From NCBI RefSeq assembly GCF_003387355.1, contig NZ_QUNH01000002.1, forward strand, positions 661,606 to 725,605: a stretch of 64,000 nucleotides of DNA, read 5' to 3'. Source of the DNA: Winogradskyella sediminis (lineage in GTDB: Bacteria; Bacteroidota; Bacteroidia; Flavobacteriales; Flavobacteriaceae). The translations under genes were made by a program, and so were the position numbers. Each line of letters opens with the position of its first letter. Positions within the stretch are counted from its first letter, which is position 1. Below the pieces are notes generated by a model. The model saw only the letters and a list, made by a program, of their open reading frames with translations, was not told where the DNA came from and searched no databases. Of the stretch, positions 1-8,441 are shown piece after piece.

Positions 1-978
1 TATAAACGCGTTCTCTTAGTTGGTGAAATATCTAATATTGAAGGTTTAGTAAAAGCTTTAAATACCTCAGATCCTAATTATAAAATTGTAGGTTTTATTA
101 ATAGTGAAGCTTCTTCAGTTGAGGCCATAAAATATAAAGGGCTTCCAGAGTTTGAGGCTAACGACTTTTTAGAGACCATTAAAAAGGAAAAAATTTCTGA
201 AATCTTAGTGGCTAGTTTTAATTCGGAAGCGATAATGTCCGAAGTTTATCACGATTTAATTACATTATTAGAGCGTGGTTTTAAAATAAGGGATTATACT
301 CAGGTTTATGAAGAATTACTACATAAAGTGCCCATTCAATTTGTAGGAAAAGATTTCTATAAGTATTTTCCTTTCAGTCGCAGTAATGAGAATAAGTTGT
401 ACATATTTATACAGCGTGCCTTCGATATTATTTTTGCTATTATCGGTTTATTATTCGGAATACTATTATTGCCGTTTATACTCATTGGTAACTCAATTGG
501 AAATAAAGGCCCTTTATTTTATACACAAGAGCGCGTGGGTAAAAATGGAGTGCCTTTTAATATTTTAAAACTAAGAAGCATGGTGGTTAATGCCGAAGCT
601 GAAGGTGTTAAATGGGCGAAAAAAAATGACTCAAGGATTACTGCTTTTGGTATGTTTCTTAGACGTTCTCGCCTCGATGAAATTCCACAATTTTATAATG
701 TTTTAAAAGGTGAAATGAGTGTTATAGGACCGCGTCCTGAACGTCCTTTCTTTGTAAACGAGTTAGCTCGAATTATTCCGTTTTACGAAACTAGACATAT
801 GATAAATCCTGGCTTAACTGGTTGGGCTCAAGTTAAAACACGCTACGGTTCTTCTGTAGATGATAGCTTAACTAAACTTCAGTACGACTTGTTTTATATC
901 AAACACCGCAGTGTGTTTTTAGATTTTAACATTTTTATTAAGACCTTGAGTACAATACTTTATTACAGAGGGCAGTAG
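1..978 (+). CDS. Polyprenyl-phosphate sugar transferase (exopolysaccharide initiation), 5' partial
   Basis: The frame is open from base 1, so the start lies outside the window; 325 residues are visible. The first 75 or so residues look like the Rossmann-like domain found before this family's transferase domain. A hydrophobic hairpin follows (about residues 137-165), then the bacterial sugar transferase domain with KLRSM, RRSRLDEIPQ and the GEMSVIGPRP motif. Known role of the family: transfer of a sugar-1-phosphate to undecaprenyl phosphate at the inner membrane, the first step of exopolysaccharide or O-antigen synthesis. The GTG near position 208 is internal and not a credible start. The sugar specificity cannot be read from the sequence. 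Confidence 0.93.
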   Translation, partial: YKRVLLVGEISNIEGLVKALNTSDPNYKIVGFINSEASSVEAIKYKGLPEFEANDFLETIKKEKISEILVASFNSEAIMSEVYHDLITLLERGFKIRDYTQVYEELLHKVPIQFVGKDFYKYFPFSRSNENKLYIFIQRAFDIIFAIIGLLFGILLLPFILIGNSIGNKGPLFYTQERVGKNGVPFNILKLRSMVVNAEAEGVKWAKKNDSRITAFGMFLRRSRLDEIPQFYNVLKGEMSVIGPRPERPFFVNELARIIPFYETRHMINPGLTGWAQVKTRYGSSVDDSLTKLQYDLFYIKHRSVFLDFNIFIKTLSTILYYRGQ

Positions 979-980
979 GG

Positions 981-1008
981 TTAGGTGTTAGGTATGAGGT
1001 ATTAGGTT
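981..1008. repeat. Four degenerate 7-bp tandem repeats (TTAGGTN)
   Basis: Four consecutive heptads occur directly after the sugar transferase stop: TTAGGTG, TTAGGTA, TGAGGTA and TTAGGTT. They lie in the gap between convergent genes. No function is apparent. Confidence 0.6.
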
Positions 1009-1087
1009 GGGTTTAAAAAGTGTTTTTGTAAATGAGATCCATTAGCGAAAACATGTCTACTTTTCTCTTAATGCTAAAGTCAGAGGT

Positions 1088-2266
1088 TTAATGGCTTGAA
1101 TCTTTATTAAACCATTTTATTAAGAAAAGGTATCTTATGACCAGTGCTATGAGTAACGGTATCAATGCTATTGTGAACACTTGAATACCACCAATCCAGT
1201 GAAATACTAGGAGTGCGAGCATAATAACTAAAAATTTGAGGAAACGTATTATCCTATTTTTAAACATTGGTTTTAATAGCAATATAAATACAATACTATT
1301 TAATGGAAAAGCCCACAATAAGTTGTAATTATGAGCGGTTGCCGAATGGTCTGTTCCAAACCATAAAAACAAGATGAGCACACCGATGAATCCTGTAATA
1401 CCGAATAGAAAAAGGTCTAACCATTTACTTCGTGTGTTGTTTTTATAATCCTTATAAGTTATATACATTATAATAATGCTTAACAGTCCAACGATAATCA
1501 ACGGACTAAATAAAATAAGTGCATCTGAATTATTTTCCTTTTTCTGATATAAAACAGTCGATTTAGTTACTAATTTTTCCGAAGCATTTTTTTGTGCCGT
1601 CTCAAAAAAATCATGAATGTATTTGGGTAAAAACATATATTCAGAAGAAGATGCTTGTTTGTCAATAACAGCACCAAGCGCTATGTCAATACCAAAACTA
1701 CCCCAAGTATTTAGGCCTACATGCTCATGTATAAGATCCCTAAATGTTTTAGGCTCTATGACATCTGGTTGAATAAAAGTTATCTTTTTCGTTGTATTTA
1801 ATTGCGTTACATCTCTAATTCTAGTTGCACAATTATCATAGAAAAAATCGTATAAATAGCGTCGGTTTTCTGGTTTATAGTTATTTTCTAAATAGTTAAA
1901 TAAGTCTTGCTTTTCTTTATTTGAAAGATTTAGAACCTGCTCTTGTATTGTGCGGTTAGCGCTAGTGTAAGCATAATAAAAACGATCGAAATTATGTCTG
2001 CTAATAAGGTAGTTTAGCTTTCCTTGTGCGAATTTTAAATAGAAATTAGGAGCATCAAAATCGTATTCCCCGTAACCATACACTACATCTATACCTCGGT
2101 TTGCGTCTTTTATCCTAAAAGCATTATGTCCAAACGCATCATTTAAATATGCACCAGGTCCTATGGTAAGCACTGATATTTTTGCATTTTCAGAAAGTTG
2201 AAATTGCTGAGCAAATGTCGAAGTAAACGTAATTAGGAAAATAAATGAAAGTAACCTTAATTTCAT
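1088..2266 (-). CDS. DUF4105-type membrane protein with periplasmic N-terminal domain
   Basis: This 392-aa protein has a cleavable-looking signal peptide (about residues 1-19, ending TFAQQ). A periplasmic domain follows with the DUF4105 hallmarks: a GPGAYLNDAFGHNAFRI stretch and a Cys in the FFYDNCATRIRD motif. The C-terminal part (about 250-385) has several hydrophobic segments consistent with five membrane spans. The Cys/His arrangement suggests a papain-like or acyltransferase fold, and the family has been linked to lipoprotein N-acylation, but I cannot assign a substrate. The stop of the upstream PorV/PorQ-like gene lies 8 bp before this start, so the two are probably co-transcribed. Confidence 0.8.
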   Translation of the reverse strand: MKLRLLSFIFLITFTSTFAQQFQLSENAKISVLTIGPGAYLNDAFGHNAFRIKDANRGIDVVYGYGEYDFDAPNFYLKFAQGKLNYLISRHNFDRFYYAYTSANRTIQEQVLNLSNKEKQDLFNYLENNYKPENRRYLYDFFYDNCATRIRDVTQLNTTKKITFIQPDVIEPKTFRDLIHEHVGLNTWGSFGIDIALGAVIDKQASSSEYMFLPKYIHDFFETAQKNASEKLVTKSTVLYQKKENNSDALILFSPLIIVGLLSIIIMYITYKDYKNNTRSKWLDLFLFGITGFIGVLILFLWFGTDHSATAHNYNLLWAFPLNSIVFILLLKPMFKNRIIRFLKFLVIMLALLVFHWIGGIQVFTIALIPLLIALVIRYLFLIKWFNKDSSH

Positions 2267-2274
2267 ATGTTGTA

Positions 2275-3372
2275 CTATCTAAAGACGCTAAAGTCTATTT
2301 TTAATGAAAATACATTGGAGTAGAGGGCAGCACTTTGGTCTCCAATATCCGTAAATGCATAATCAATATAAATGCCTCTATATTTAAAACCGACACCAAA
2401 ATTAGGTTGAAACGTCAATTGTTCTGAGTTGTCAATTTGAGTTTCATTTTGAAAATTACCAACTCCAGCTCTCAGAAACACTAAGTCTGTATACCCAAAC
2501 TCAAAACCTAATGCTGGGTTTATACTCGCAAAAGAGGTAGATATAATATCATTATTTTCGGCAAAACGCATATTGAGATTTGCAGCAGCTAATAATGCAT
2601 AATCATAATTGAAAATCCACTTTTTAGACATTCCAATTTGTAATTTCGGGATTGTAATTTCTGTGGTTTCTGGTAATTCTTGATTTTCACCATCAACGGC
2701 TCCGCTAATGTCTTCAAATTTTTCTTCATCAATTGACCAGGCATTATATGTGGTTGTAATATCTCTGGCCATTATTCCAAACTTCCAATTGTTTTTGCTT
2801 TCAAATTGGATTCCTGCATCGAAACCAAAACCCCAAGAAGAAGCAAAATCACCTATAATTCGTCGTATAATTTTGGCATTCACTCCAAAATTTAAACCAT
2901 CTAAAGGTAACTTTCTAGCGTAAGAGAATGTTAAACCGTAATCTGCTGTAGAGAATGTACTTATTCTATCGTAATTAATATTGCCTTGGTCATCAATTAA
3001 CTGCGTTGTATCTAAAATATCATCTACACCAAATCTTATAAGCGACAAACCAATAGCACTAGTATTGTCTAAAGGCATAGCGTAGGCAATATAATTGTAG
3101 TTTGCAATATTCGCAAAATAACTAGAATGCATTAACGCCAGCTCATTATCTTCTAAGTGCACTAAACCTGCAGGATTCCAATAGCCAGAGTTTACATCAG
3201 CAGTTTGTGATACCACAGCATTGCTCATACCTAATGCCGCAGCATCAACGCCAATATTCATAAATTCATTTGAATACTTACGTGTCGTTTGTGCAGAAAT
3301 GGTAAGTGTAGCAAGTGTTAAAACAATTACAAAGAAACGTTTCAATAGCAAAATTTTTTTACAAAGATGCAT
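2275..3372 (-). CDS. PorV/PorQ family outer-membrane protein
   Basis: This 365-aa protein has an N-terminal signal peptide ending near ISAQ. The mature start reads EFMNIGVDAAALGMSNA, followed by SGYWNPAGL, the pattern of PorV/PorQ-family (UPF0164) beta-barrels, which are FadL-like. The rest alternates short amphipathic strands and ends in FSVFR. PorV and PorQ act at the outer membrane in type IX secretion, PorV as a shuttle for cargo; paralogues with unassigned roles are common in this phylum. T9SS cargo is encoded at 14.1 and 15.8 kb. Which paralogue this is cannot be decided here. Confidence 0.85.
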   Translation of the reverse strand: MHLCKKILLLKRFFVIVLTLATLTISAQTTRKYSNEFMNIGVDAAALGMSNAVVSQTADVNSGYWNPAGLVHLEDNELALMHSSYFANIANYNYIAYAMPLDNTSAIGLSLIRFGVDDILDTTQLIDDQGNINYDRISTFSTADYGLTFSYARKLPLDGLNFGVNAKIIRRIIGDFASSWGFGFDAGIQFESKNNWKFGIMARDITTTYNAWSIDEEKFEDISGAVDGENQELPETTEITIPKLQIGMSKKWIFNYDYALLAAANLNMRFAENNDIISTSFASINPALGFEFGYTDLVFLRAGVGNFQNETQIDNSEQLTFQPNFGVGFKYRGIYIDYAFTDIGDQSAALYSNVFSLKIDFSVFR

Positions 3373-3490
3373 AATATTTTTCTATCTATTTAACTCTATA
3401 AGTCGGTTCTTATTGTTTTCTTTTCGTGTAATTTGAAAATATTATGAGATTAGACCCAAATACTTTTATATTTTTACAAAAAATACATTC

Positions 3491-4246
3491 ATGAGTTTTA
3501 AAAGACACATTCCAAATATTATAACCCTTCTCAATTTATTATCGGGCAGTATTGCTGTGATATTTGCTGTTAATGGTAATTTTATCATAGCGGCTCTTTT
3601 TGTGTTTTTAGGAGTGTTTTTTGATTTTTTTGATGGCCTTTTAGCTCGGAAACTAAATGTTCAAAGTCCTTTGGGAATTCAATTAGATTCTCTTGCAGAT
3701 TTGGTAACGAGTGGAGTTGTGCCAGGTATTGTTATGTTTCAGCTAATTTCTGAAGCGACTAATTCTCCAAAGCTTGGTATGAATTCTGATAGTTGGAATT
3801 CTGTTTTTCATTGGGAAGCATTTAAATTGCCAATTTTACCTTTAATTGGGCTGTTTATCACTTTAGCCTCTGCATATCGTTTAGCTAAATTTAATATAGA
3901 CGAAGATCAGCAAAGTTATTTTAAAGGCTTGCCAGTCCCAGCCAATACTTTAGTAATATTATCATTACCACTGATTATAGAATTTCAGAATAATGACATA
4001 ATAAATGCTATGATTTATAATAAATGGTTTTTAATTGGGTTAACGCTTTTAAGTTGTTATCTGTTAAATTCTAACATTAAATTATTTGCTTTAAAATTTA
4101 AAAATTGGGGATTTAAAGATAATGCCGTGCGTTATATTTTTATCTTACTTAGTATGGTACTTTTAATTGTGCTTCACTTTGCAGCAATTCCATTAGTTAT
4201 AATTTTATATATTCTACTTTCTTTAGTAACACAGTCTAAAATTTAA
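3491..4246 (+). CDS. pssA: CDP-diacylglycerol--serine O-phosphatidyltransferase
   Basis: This 251-aa integral membrane protein carries the complete CDP-alcohol phosphatidyltransferase signature: D48-G49, A52-R53, G62, D66 and D70, with the D-G-x2-A-R-x8-G-x3-D-x3-D spacing. Six or more hydrophobic segments surround it. Family members condense CDP-diacylglycerol with serine to make phosphatidylserine, the precursor of phosphatidylethanolamine. Length and N-terminus (RHIPNIITLLNLLSG) fit the PssA subgroup better than PgsA. The DUF808 gene begins 18 bp after the stop, probably in the same operon. Confidence 0.9.
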   Translation: MSFKRHIPNIITLLNLLSGSIAVIFAVNGNFIIAALFVFLGVFFDFFDGLLARKLNVQSPLGIQLDSLADLVTSGVVPGIVMFQLISEATNSPKLGMNSDSWNSVFHWEAFKLPILPLIGLFITLASAYRLAKFNIDEDQQSYFKGLPVPANTLVILSLPLIIEFQNNDIINAMIYNKWFLIGLTLLSCYLLNSNIKLFALKFKNWGFKDNAVRYIFILLSMVLLIVLHFAAIPLVIILYILLSLVTQSKI

Positions 4247-4264
4247 TACAAACAACAACAATTA

Positions 4265-5146
4265 ATGGCTTCAGGATTTTTTGCATTACTCGATGATATA
4301 GCAACCATAATGGACGATGTTGCTGCTATGACTAAAATTACAACTAAGAAAACAGCTGGTATTTTAGGAGATGATTTAGCCGTTAATGCAGAAAAAGCAT
4401 CTGGATTTGTATCTTCTAGAGAAATCCCTGTGTTGTGGGCTATTACCAAAGGCTCTATGCTAAATAAGCTTATTATACTGCCTTTAGCGTTTTTGTTAAG
4501 TGCCTTTGTACCTTGGGCAGTCATTGTAATATTAGTATTAGGAGGTTTATATTTAGCATACGAGGGCGCTGAGAAGATTTACGAATTTTTTGTGCCTCAT
4601 GAAAAAGAAGCTACTGTTGCCCTTAAAAAAGATTATTCTGATGAAGAATTAGTTGACTTAGAGAAAACAAAGATTAAATCTGCGATTGTTACGGATTTTA
4701 TTTTATCTGTAGAAATTGTTATTATAGCTTTGGGGTCAGTTGTTGAAGAACCATTGATTACTCAAATTATAGTGGTTTCTATTGTGGCTTTAATTGCTAC
4801 AGTCGGTGTTTATGGTATAGTGGCTATGATTGTACGTATGGATGATCTTGGTCTAAAACTCATTGGTAAAAGCAAAGGGAATAAAGGTGTTTTATTTTCA
4901 ATTGGGACGTTTTTAGTTTGGGCATTGCCAAAGCTTATTAAAAGTTTATCGGTAATTGGTACTATCGCTTTGCTGTTGGTAGCAGGCGGAATTTTTGTTC
5001 ATAATATAGAGTTTATGCATCATTTCTTAGAGCAAATTCCTTCTATTTTAAGAGACTTTATAGTAGGATTGGCTGCTGGTGCTGTTTGTTTACTTTTAGT
5101 TAATGGAGTGAAATTTTTATTGCCTCAGAAAAAAAGTAAACACTAA
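4265..5146 (+). CDS. DUF808 family inner-membrane protein (YedI-like)
   Basis: This 293-aa protein begins ASGFFALLDDIATIMDDVA and continues with TKKTAGILGDDLAVNAEKA, both typical of DUF808 proteins such as E. coli YedI. Hydrophobic segments lie at about residues 72-100, 138-190, 215-245 and 262-282, giving a multi-pass inner-membrane protein. The biochemical role of the family is unknown. The start is the ATG 18 bp after the pssA stop. Confidence 0.88.
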   Translation: MASGFFALLDDIATIMDDVAAMTKITTKKTAGILGDDLAVNAEKASGFVSSREIPVLWAITKGSMLNKLIILPLAFLLSAFVPWAVIVILVLGGLYLAYEGAEKIYEFFVPHEKEATVALKKDYSDEELVDLEKTKIKSAIVTDFILSVEIVIIALGSVVEEPLITQIIVVSIVALIATVGVYGIVAMIVRMDDLGLKLIGKSKGNKGVLFSIGTFLVWALPKLIKSLSVIGTIALLLVAGGIFVHNIEFMHHFLEQIPSILRDFIVGLAAGAVCLLLVNGVKFLLPQKKSKH

Positions 5147-5370
5147 ATGAGTTATATGTAAGTTGATTTTTATTTATACAGGAAAGACCACTTAATTCAT
5201 AAAAGAATTATTTGTTTTAAACGGAACTCTTCTCTTCAATGGGTAAAGAAGCATCCAAAGATATATAATGTCTAATGTTTGAAACTCGATAATAGCATAC
5301 CTTACTTAAAATTCACTACTCAATTTATTATGCTATAGAAAGAATAAAGAGAAATAAGAAGATAAACGTT

Positions 5371-6111
5371 TTAAAATTCTAGCTTCTTTTTACGCAACTC
5401 AAAATTCTGACCTAAATAAACCTTACGAACCATTTTATCATCAGCCAACTCTTCAGGTTTACCAGCTTTTAGAATACCACCTTCAAACATTAAATAAGTT
5501 CTGTCCGTAATAGCAAGGGTTTCTTGTACATTATGGTCGGTAATAAGAATTCCAATATTTTTTTTGGTCAATTTAGCGATGATTCGTTGAATGTCTTCTA
5601 CGGCCACAGGGTCAACTCCTGCAAAGGGTTCATCTAGTAATATAAAGTTAGGATCGGTTGCTAATGCTCTAGCAATTTCGGTTCTACGTCGTTCACCACC
5701 AGAAAGTAAATCACCTCTATTGGTTCTAATATGGCCTAAACCAAATTCTTCAATAAGCGATTCCATTTTATGATGTTGTTCTTTCTTACTTAGTTTTGTA
5801 AGTTGTAAAACACTTAAAATATTATCTTCTATACTTAGTTTTCTAAAAACAGAGGCTTCTTGAGCTAAGTAACCAATACCATTTTGAGCGCGTTTATACA
5901 TTGGGTATTTGGTAATGTTGGTGTCATCTAAATAGATATTACCTCCATTAGGTTTTATAATACCAACAATCATGTAAAAAGAGGTTGTTTTACCGGCTCC
6001 ATTAGGACCCAATAATCCAACGATTTCTCCTTGGTTGACTTCCAATGAGATATCTTTTACTACTTTTCGTCCGTTGTAGGACTTCATTAAATGTTCTGCT
6101 CGTAACTTCAT
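5371..6111 (-). CDS. lptB: LPS export ABC transporter ATP-binding protein LptB
   Basis: This 246-aa ABC ATPase has Walker [11 protein letters not shown] (about 35-44), signature [16 protein letters not shown] (about 136-151), Walker [14 protein letters not shown] and the H-loop LITDHNVQE. The EIARALA and [13 protein letters not shown] stretches are characteristic of LptB rather than of branched amino-acid LivG/F proteins. LptB powers extraction of lipopolysaccharide from the inner membrane with LptFG. It is the last gene of a minus-strand series with kdsD, tatC and an AhpD-like gene, which fits LPS biogenesis because KdsD makes the Kdo precursor. Confidence 0.92.
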   Translation of the reverse strand: MKLRAEHLMKSYNGRKVVKDISLEVNQGEIVGLLGPNGAGKTTSFYMIVGIIKPNGGNIYLDDTNITKYPMYKRAQNGIGYLAQEASVFRKLSIEDNILSVLQLTKLSKKEQHHKMESLIEEFGLGHIRTNRGDLLSGGERRRTEIARALATDPNFILLDEPFAGVDPVAVEDIQRIIAKLTKKNIGILITDHNVQETLAITDRTYLMFEGGILKAGKPEELADDKMVRKVYLGQNFELRKKKLEF

Positions 6112-6184
6112 ATATATTTTAAGAACGTTAAATTTAATAAAATCATATAGATTCTATTCGCTTTAGCGATCATTTATTAAAAGT

Positions 6185-6541
6185 TTAACCTTGTGAGTGG
6201 TGTGCTTCTATTTCTTCCCAATACTCGTGTGCACGACGCAAATGCGGAATAACAATAGTACCACCAACTAAGGTAGCTATGCCAAGGGCTTCACTAATTT
6301 CTTCTTTGGTTAAACCTTCATTATAAGAGGCTTCTAAATGGTATTTTACACAATCGTCGCAACGCAAAACGGTAGATGCAACTAATCCTAAAAGTTCTTT
6401 AGTCTTTTTATCTAACGCTCCTTCTTTAAAGGCATTAGTATCAAGATTAAAAATACGTTTTACAACTTTATTATTATCGGCTAAGATTTTAGTATTCATT
6501 TTAGCACGATAGTCATTGAATTCCTTTACAATATCAGACAT
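6185..6541 (-). CDS. Carboxymuconolactone decarboxylase family protein (AhpD-like)
   Basis: This 118-aa protein has the CMD-family core with the CxxC-x3-H motif (CDDCVKYH), followed by the EALGIATLVGGTIVIPHLRRA helix. AhpD-like members use this CxxC as a redox pair, so a thiol-disulfide peroxidase role is plausible but not proven. It lies 10 bp downstream of tatC and upstream of lptB in the same orientation. No signal peptide is present, so it should be cytoplasmic. Confidence 0.87.
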   Translation of the reverse strand: MSDIVKEFNDYRAKMNTKILADNNKVVKRIFNLDTNAFKEGALDKKTKELLGLVASTVLRCDDCVKYHLEASYNEGLTKEEISEALGIATLVGGTIVIPHLRRAHEYWEEIEAHHSQG

Positions 6542-6551
6542 AATTTAGGAC

Positions 6552-7388
6552 TTAACTTATTGATTTTTTATTTGCTTTTGCAGCTCTTCGCTTTTGTCTT
6601 CTAATAACTAAAGCCGAAATATAAATGCTTATTTGGTATAACAATAATATAGGTATGGCTACAATCACCTGGCTTGCAATATCTGGTGGTGTGATTACAG
6701 CAGATAAAATAAGTACTATGACTAAAGCATATTTTCTATATTTTCTTAAAAATTGTGGAGTTACTAACCCGATTTTAGTTAAAAAGTAAATGAGTATTGG
6801 TAACTCAAAAACAAAACCAGCGGCTAGAGATGATGATCTTACAATAGAATTATAAGAACTTAAATCAAAGGCATTGGAGACTTCATCCGCAAAGGTATAG
6901 TTGGTTAAGAAGTTTAAGGATAGTGGAGTAATAACATAATATCCGAAAGCTACACCTAAAAAGAACAGAAACGAAGCAATGATAATAAATCCTCTAGAGC
7001 TTCGACGTTCGTGCGTTTGTAATCCAGGACTAATAAAACTCCATAATTGATATAAAACATAGGGGAATGCGATGACCATACCTGCATAAATAGACGTCCA
7101 GATATGAGCAGAGAACTGACCACCAACCGATCTTACCTCAATTACAAAAGGTAATTCGTTAGCGCAGAATGACATGTCCATGCCAAAAAATTTAGACATT
7201 TCACAGAGCACTACATAAGTTGGAAAATCCATATGCTTTGGCGCCATAATAATTCCAACTATAAAATCTTTAAAGATAAAAGCTAAAACAGCAGCGACAA
7301 AAATGCTTACTACAGCTCTAACTAAATGCCATCTTAATTCTTCGAGATGGTCTAAAAAAGACATCTCATCTACATTCTTTTTCGCCAT
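6552..7388 (-). CDS. tatC: Sec-independent protein translocase TatC
   Basis: This 278-aa polytopic protein starts with the TatC hallmark SFLDHLEELRWHLVRA. It contains SFISPGLQTHERR, FELPILIYFLTKIGLV and a sixth-span region with SAVITPPDIASQ, giving six membrane spans. TatC recognises twin-arginine signal peptides and forms the translocase with TatA, which is not in this window. Its start overlaps the kdsD stop by one base (TAATG), indicating translational coupling. A long, partly Cys-containing first periplasmic loop (about residues 45-100) is present. Confidence 0.95.
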   Translation of the reverse strand: MAKKNVDEMSFLDHLEELRWHLVRAVVSIFVAAVLAFIFKDFIVGIIMAPKHMDFPTYVVLCEMSKFFGMDMSFCANELPFVIEVRSVGGQFSAHIWTSIYAGMVIAFPYVLYQLWSFISPGLQTHERRSSRGFIIIASFLFFLGVAFGYYVITPLSLNFLTNYTFADEVSNAFDLSSYNSIVRSSSLAAGFVFELPILIYFLTKIGLVTPQFLRKYRKYALVIVLILSAVITPPDIASQVIVAIPILLLYQISIYISALVIRRQKRRAAKANKKSIS

Positions 7389-8353
7389 TATATAATGCCT
7401 TCTTTTATTAAATCGTGAAGATGAACAACACCAGAGTATTTACCATCATGTTCTACGAGTAATTGCGATATGCCATATGCTTCCATGACTTCCTTGGCAT
7501 CAACAGCCATGGCCTCTTCAGAAATTCGTCTCGGATTTAGACTCATAATATCTTTAGCTTTAAGGCCTGTAATATCATCACTTTTGCTCAACATACGTCT
7601 TAAGTCTCCATCTGTAATAATACCTACTATTTGTTCATTTTCTAAAACCGCAGTGACACCCAACATTTTTTCAGAAATTTCTACAATAACTTCCTTTAGA
7701 GAAGTCTCTAATCCTACTTGTGGTTTCTGGTTTTGAGAGGACAAGTCGTTAACTCTTAAGTAGAGGCGTTTTCCTAGTGCTCCACCAGGATGGTATTTAG
7801 CAAAATCTTTACTCGAAAATCCTTTCAATTCTAATAAACAAACTGCCAAAGCATCTCCCATCACTAATTGTGCCGTCGTGCTCGTTGTAGGAGCTAAATT
7901 ATTAGGACACGCTTCTTGTGCGACGTAAGCATTTAAAATATAATCGGCTTGTTGCCCTAAAAACGACTCAATATTGCCTGTAATAGCAATCATTTTATTA
8001 TTTGCATTCTTAATAAGTGGGACTAAAACTTTTATTTCAGGCGTATTTCCACTTTTAGAAATACAAATTACAACGTCGTCTTCAAGTATTAAACCAAGGT
8101 CTCCATGGATGGCATCTGCAGCGTGCATAAAAACGGCTGGTGTGCCAGTAGAATTTAAAGTTGCTACGATTTTGTTAGCAATAATGGCACTTTTGCCAAT
8201 TCCGGTGATGATTACACGACCCTTAGAATTGTATATTAATTCTACCGCATCGGCAAAATCATCGGTCAGTAATTCCGACAGATTTTCTATGGCTTTGCTC
8301 TCTAATTTTATAGTGGATATTGCAGTTTTTAAAATGGTTTGCTTAGTGTTCAA
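7388..8353 (-). CDS. kdsD: KpsF/GutQ family arabinose-5-phosphate isomerase
   Basis: This 321-aa protein has an N-terminal SIS domain (about 40-175) with GRVIITGIGKSAIIANKI, HAADAIHGDLG and ISKSGNTPEI, followed by two CBS domains (about 205-321) with VGIITDGDLRRML and YSGVVHLHDLI. That is the domain order of KdsD/KpsF/GutQ, which interconvert ribulose-5-P and arabinose-5-P for Kdo synthesis. It is the first gene of the minus-strand series ending in lptB. It is divergent from recQ across an 88-bp gap. Confidence 0.92.
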   Translation of the reverse strand: MNTKQTILKTAISTIKLESKAIENLSELLTDDFADAVELIYNSKGRVIITGIGKSAIIANKIVATLNSTGTPAVFMHAADAIHGDLGLILEDDVVICISKSGNTPEIKVLVPLIKNANNKMIAITGNIESFLGQQADYILNAYVAQEACPNNLAPTTSTTAQLVMGDALAVCLLELKGFSSKDFAKYHPGGALGKRLYLRVNDLSSQNQKPQVGLETSLKEVIVEISEKMLGVTAVLENEQIVGIITDGDLRRMLSKSDDITGLKAKDIMSLNPRRISEEAMAVDAKEVMEAYGISQLLVEHDGKYSGVVHLHDLIKEGII

Positions 8354-8441
8354 AACTTATTTTTTATTGAGTTTTCTAGATTTAAAGATTTTGTTATCTT
8401 TAAACTTGTTGCAAATGTATATAAAATACCAATAGGGATTA

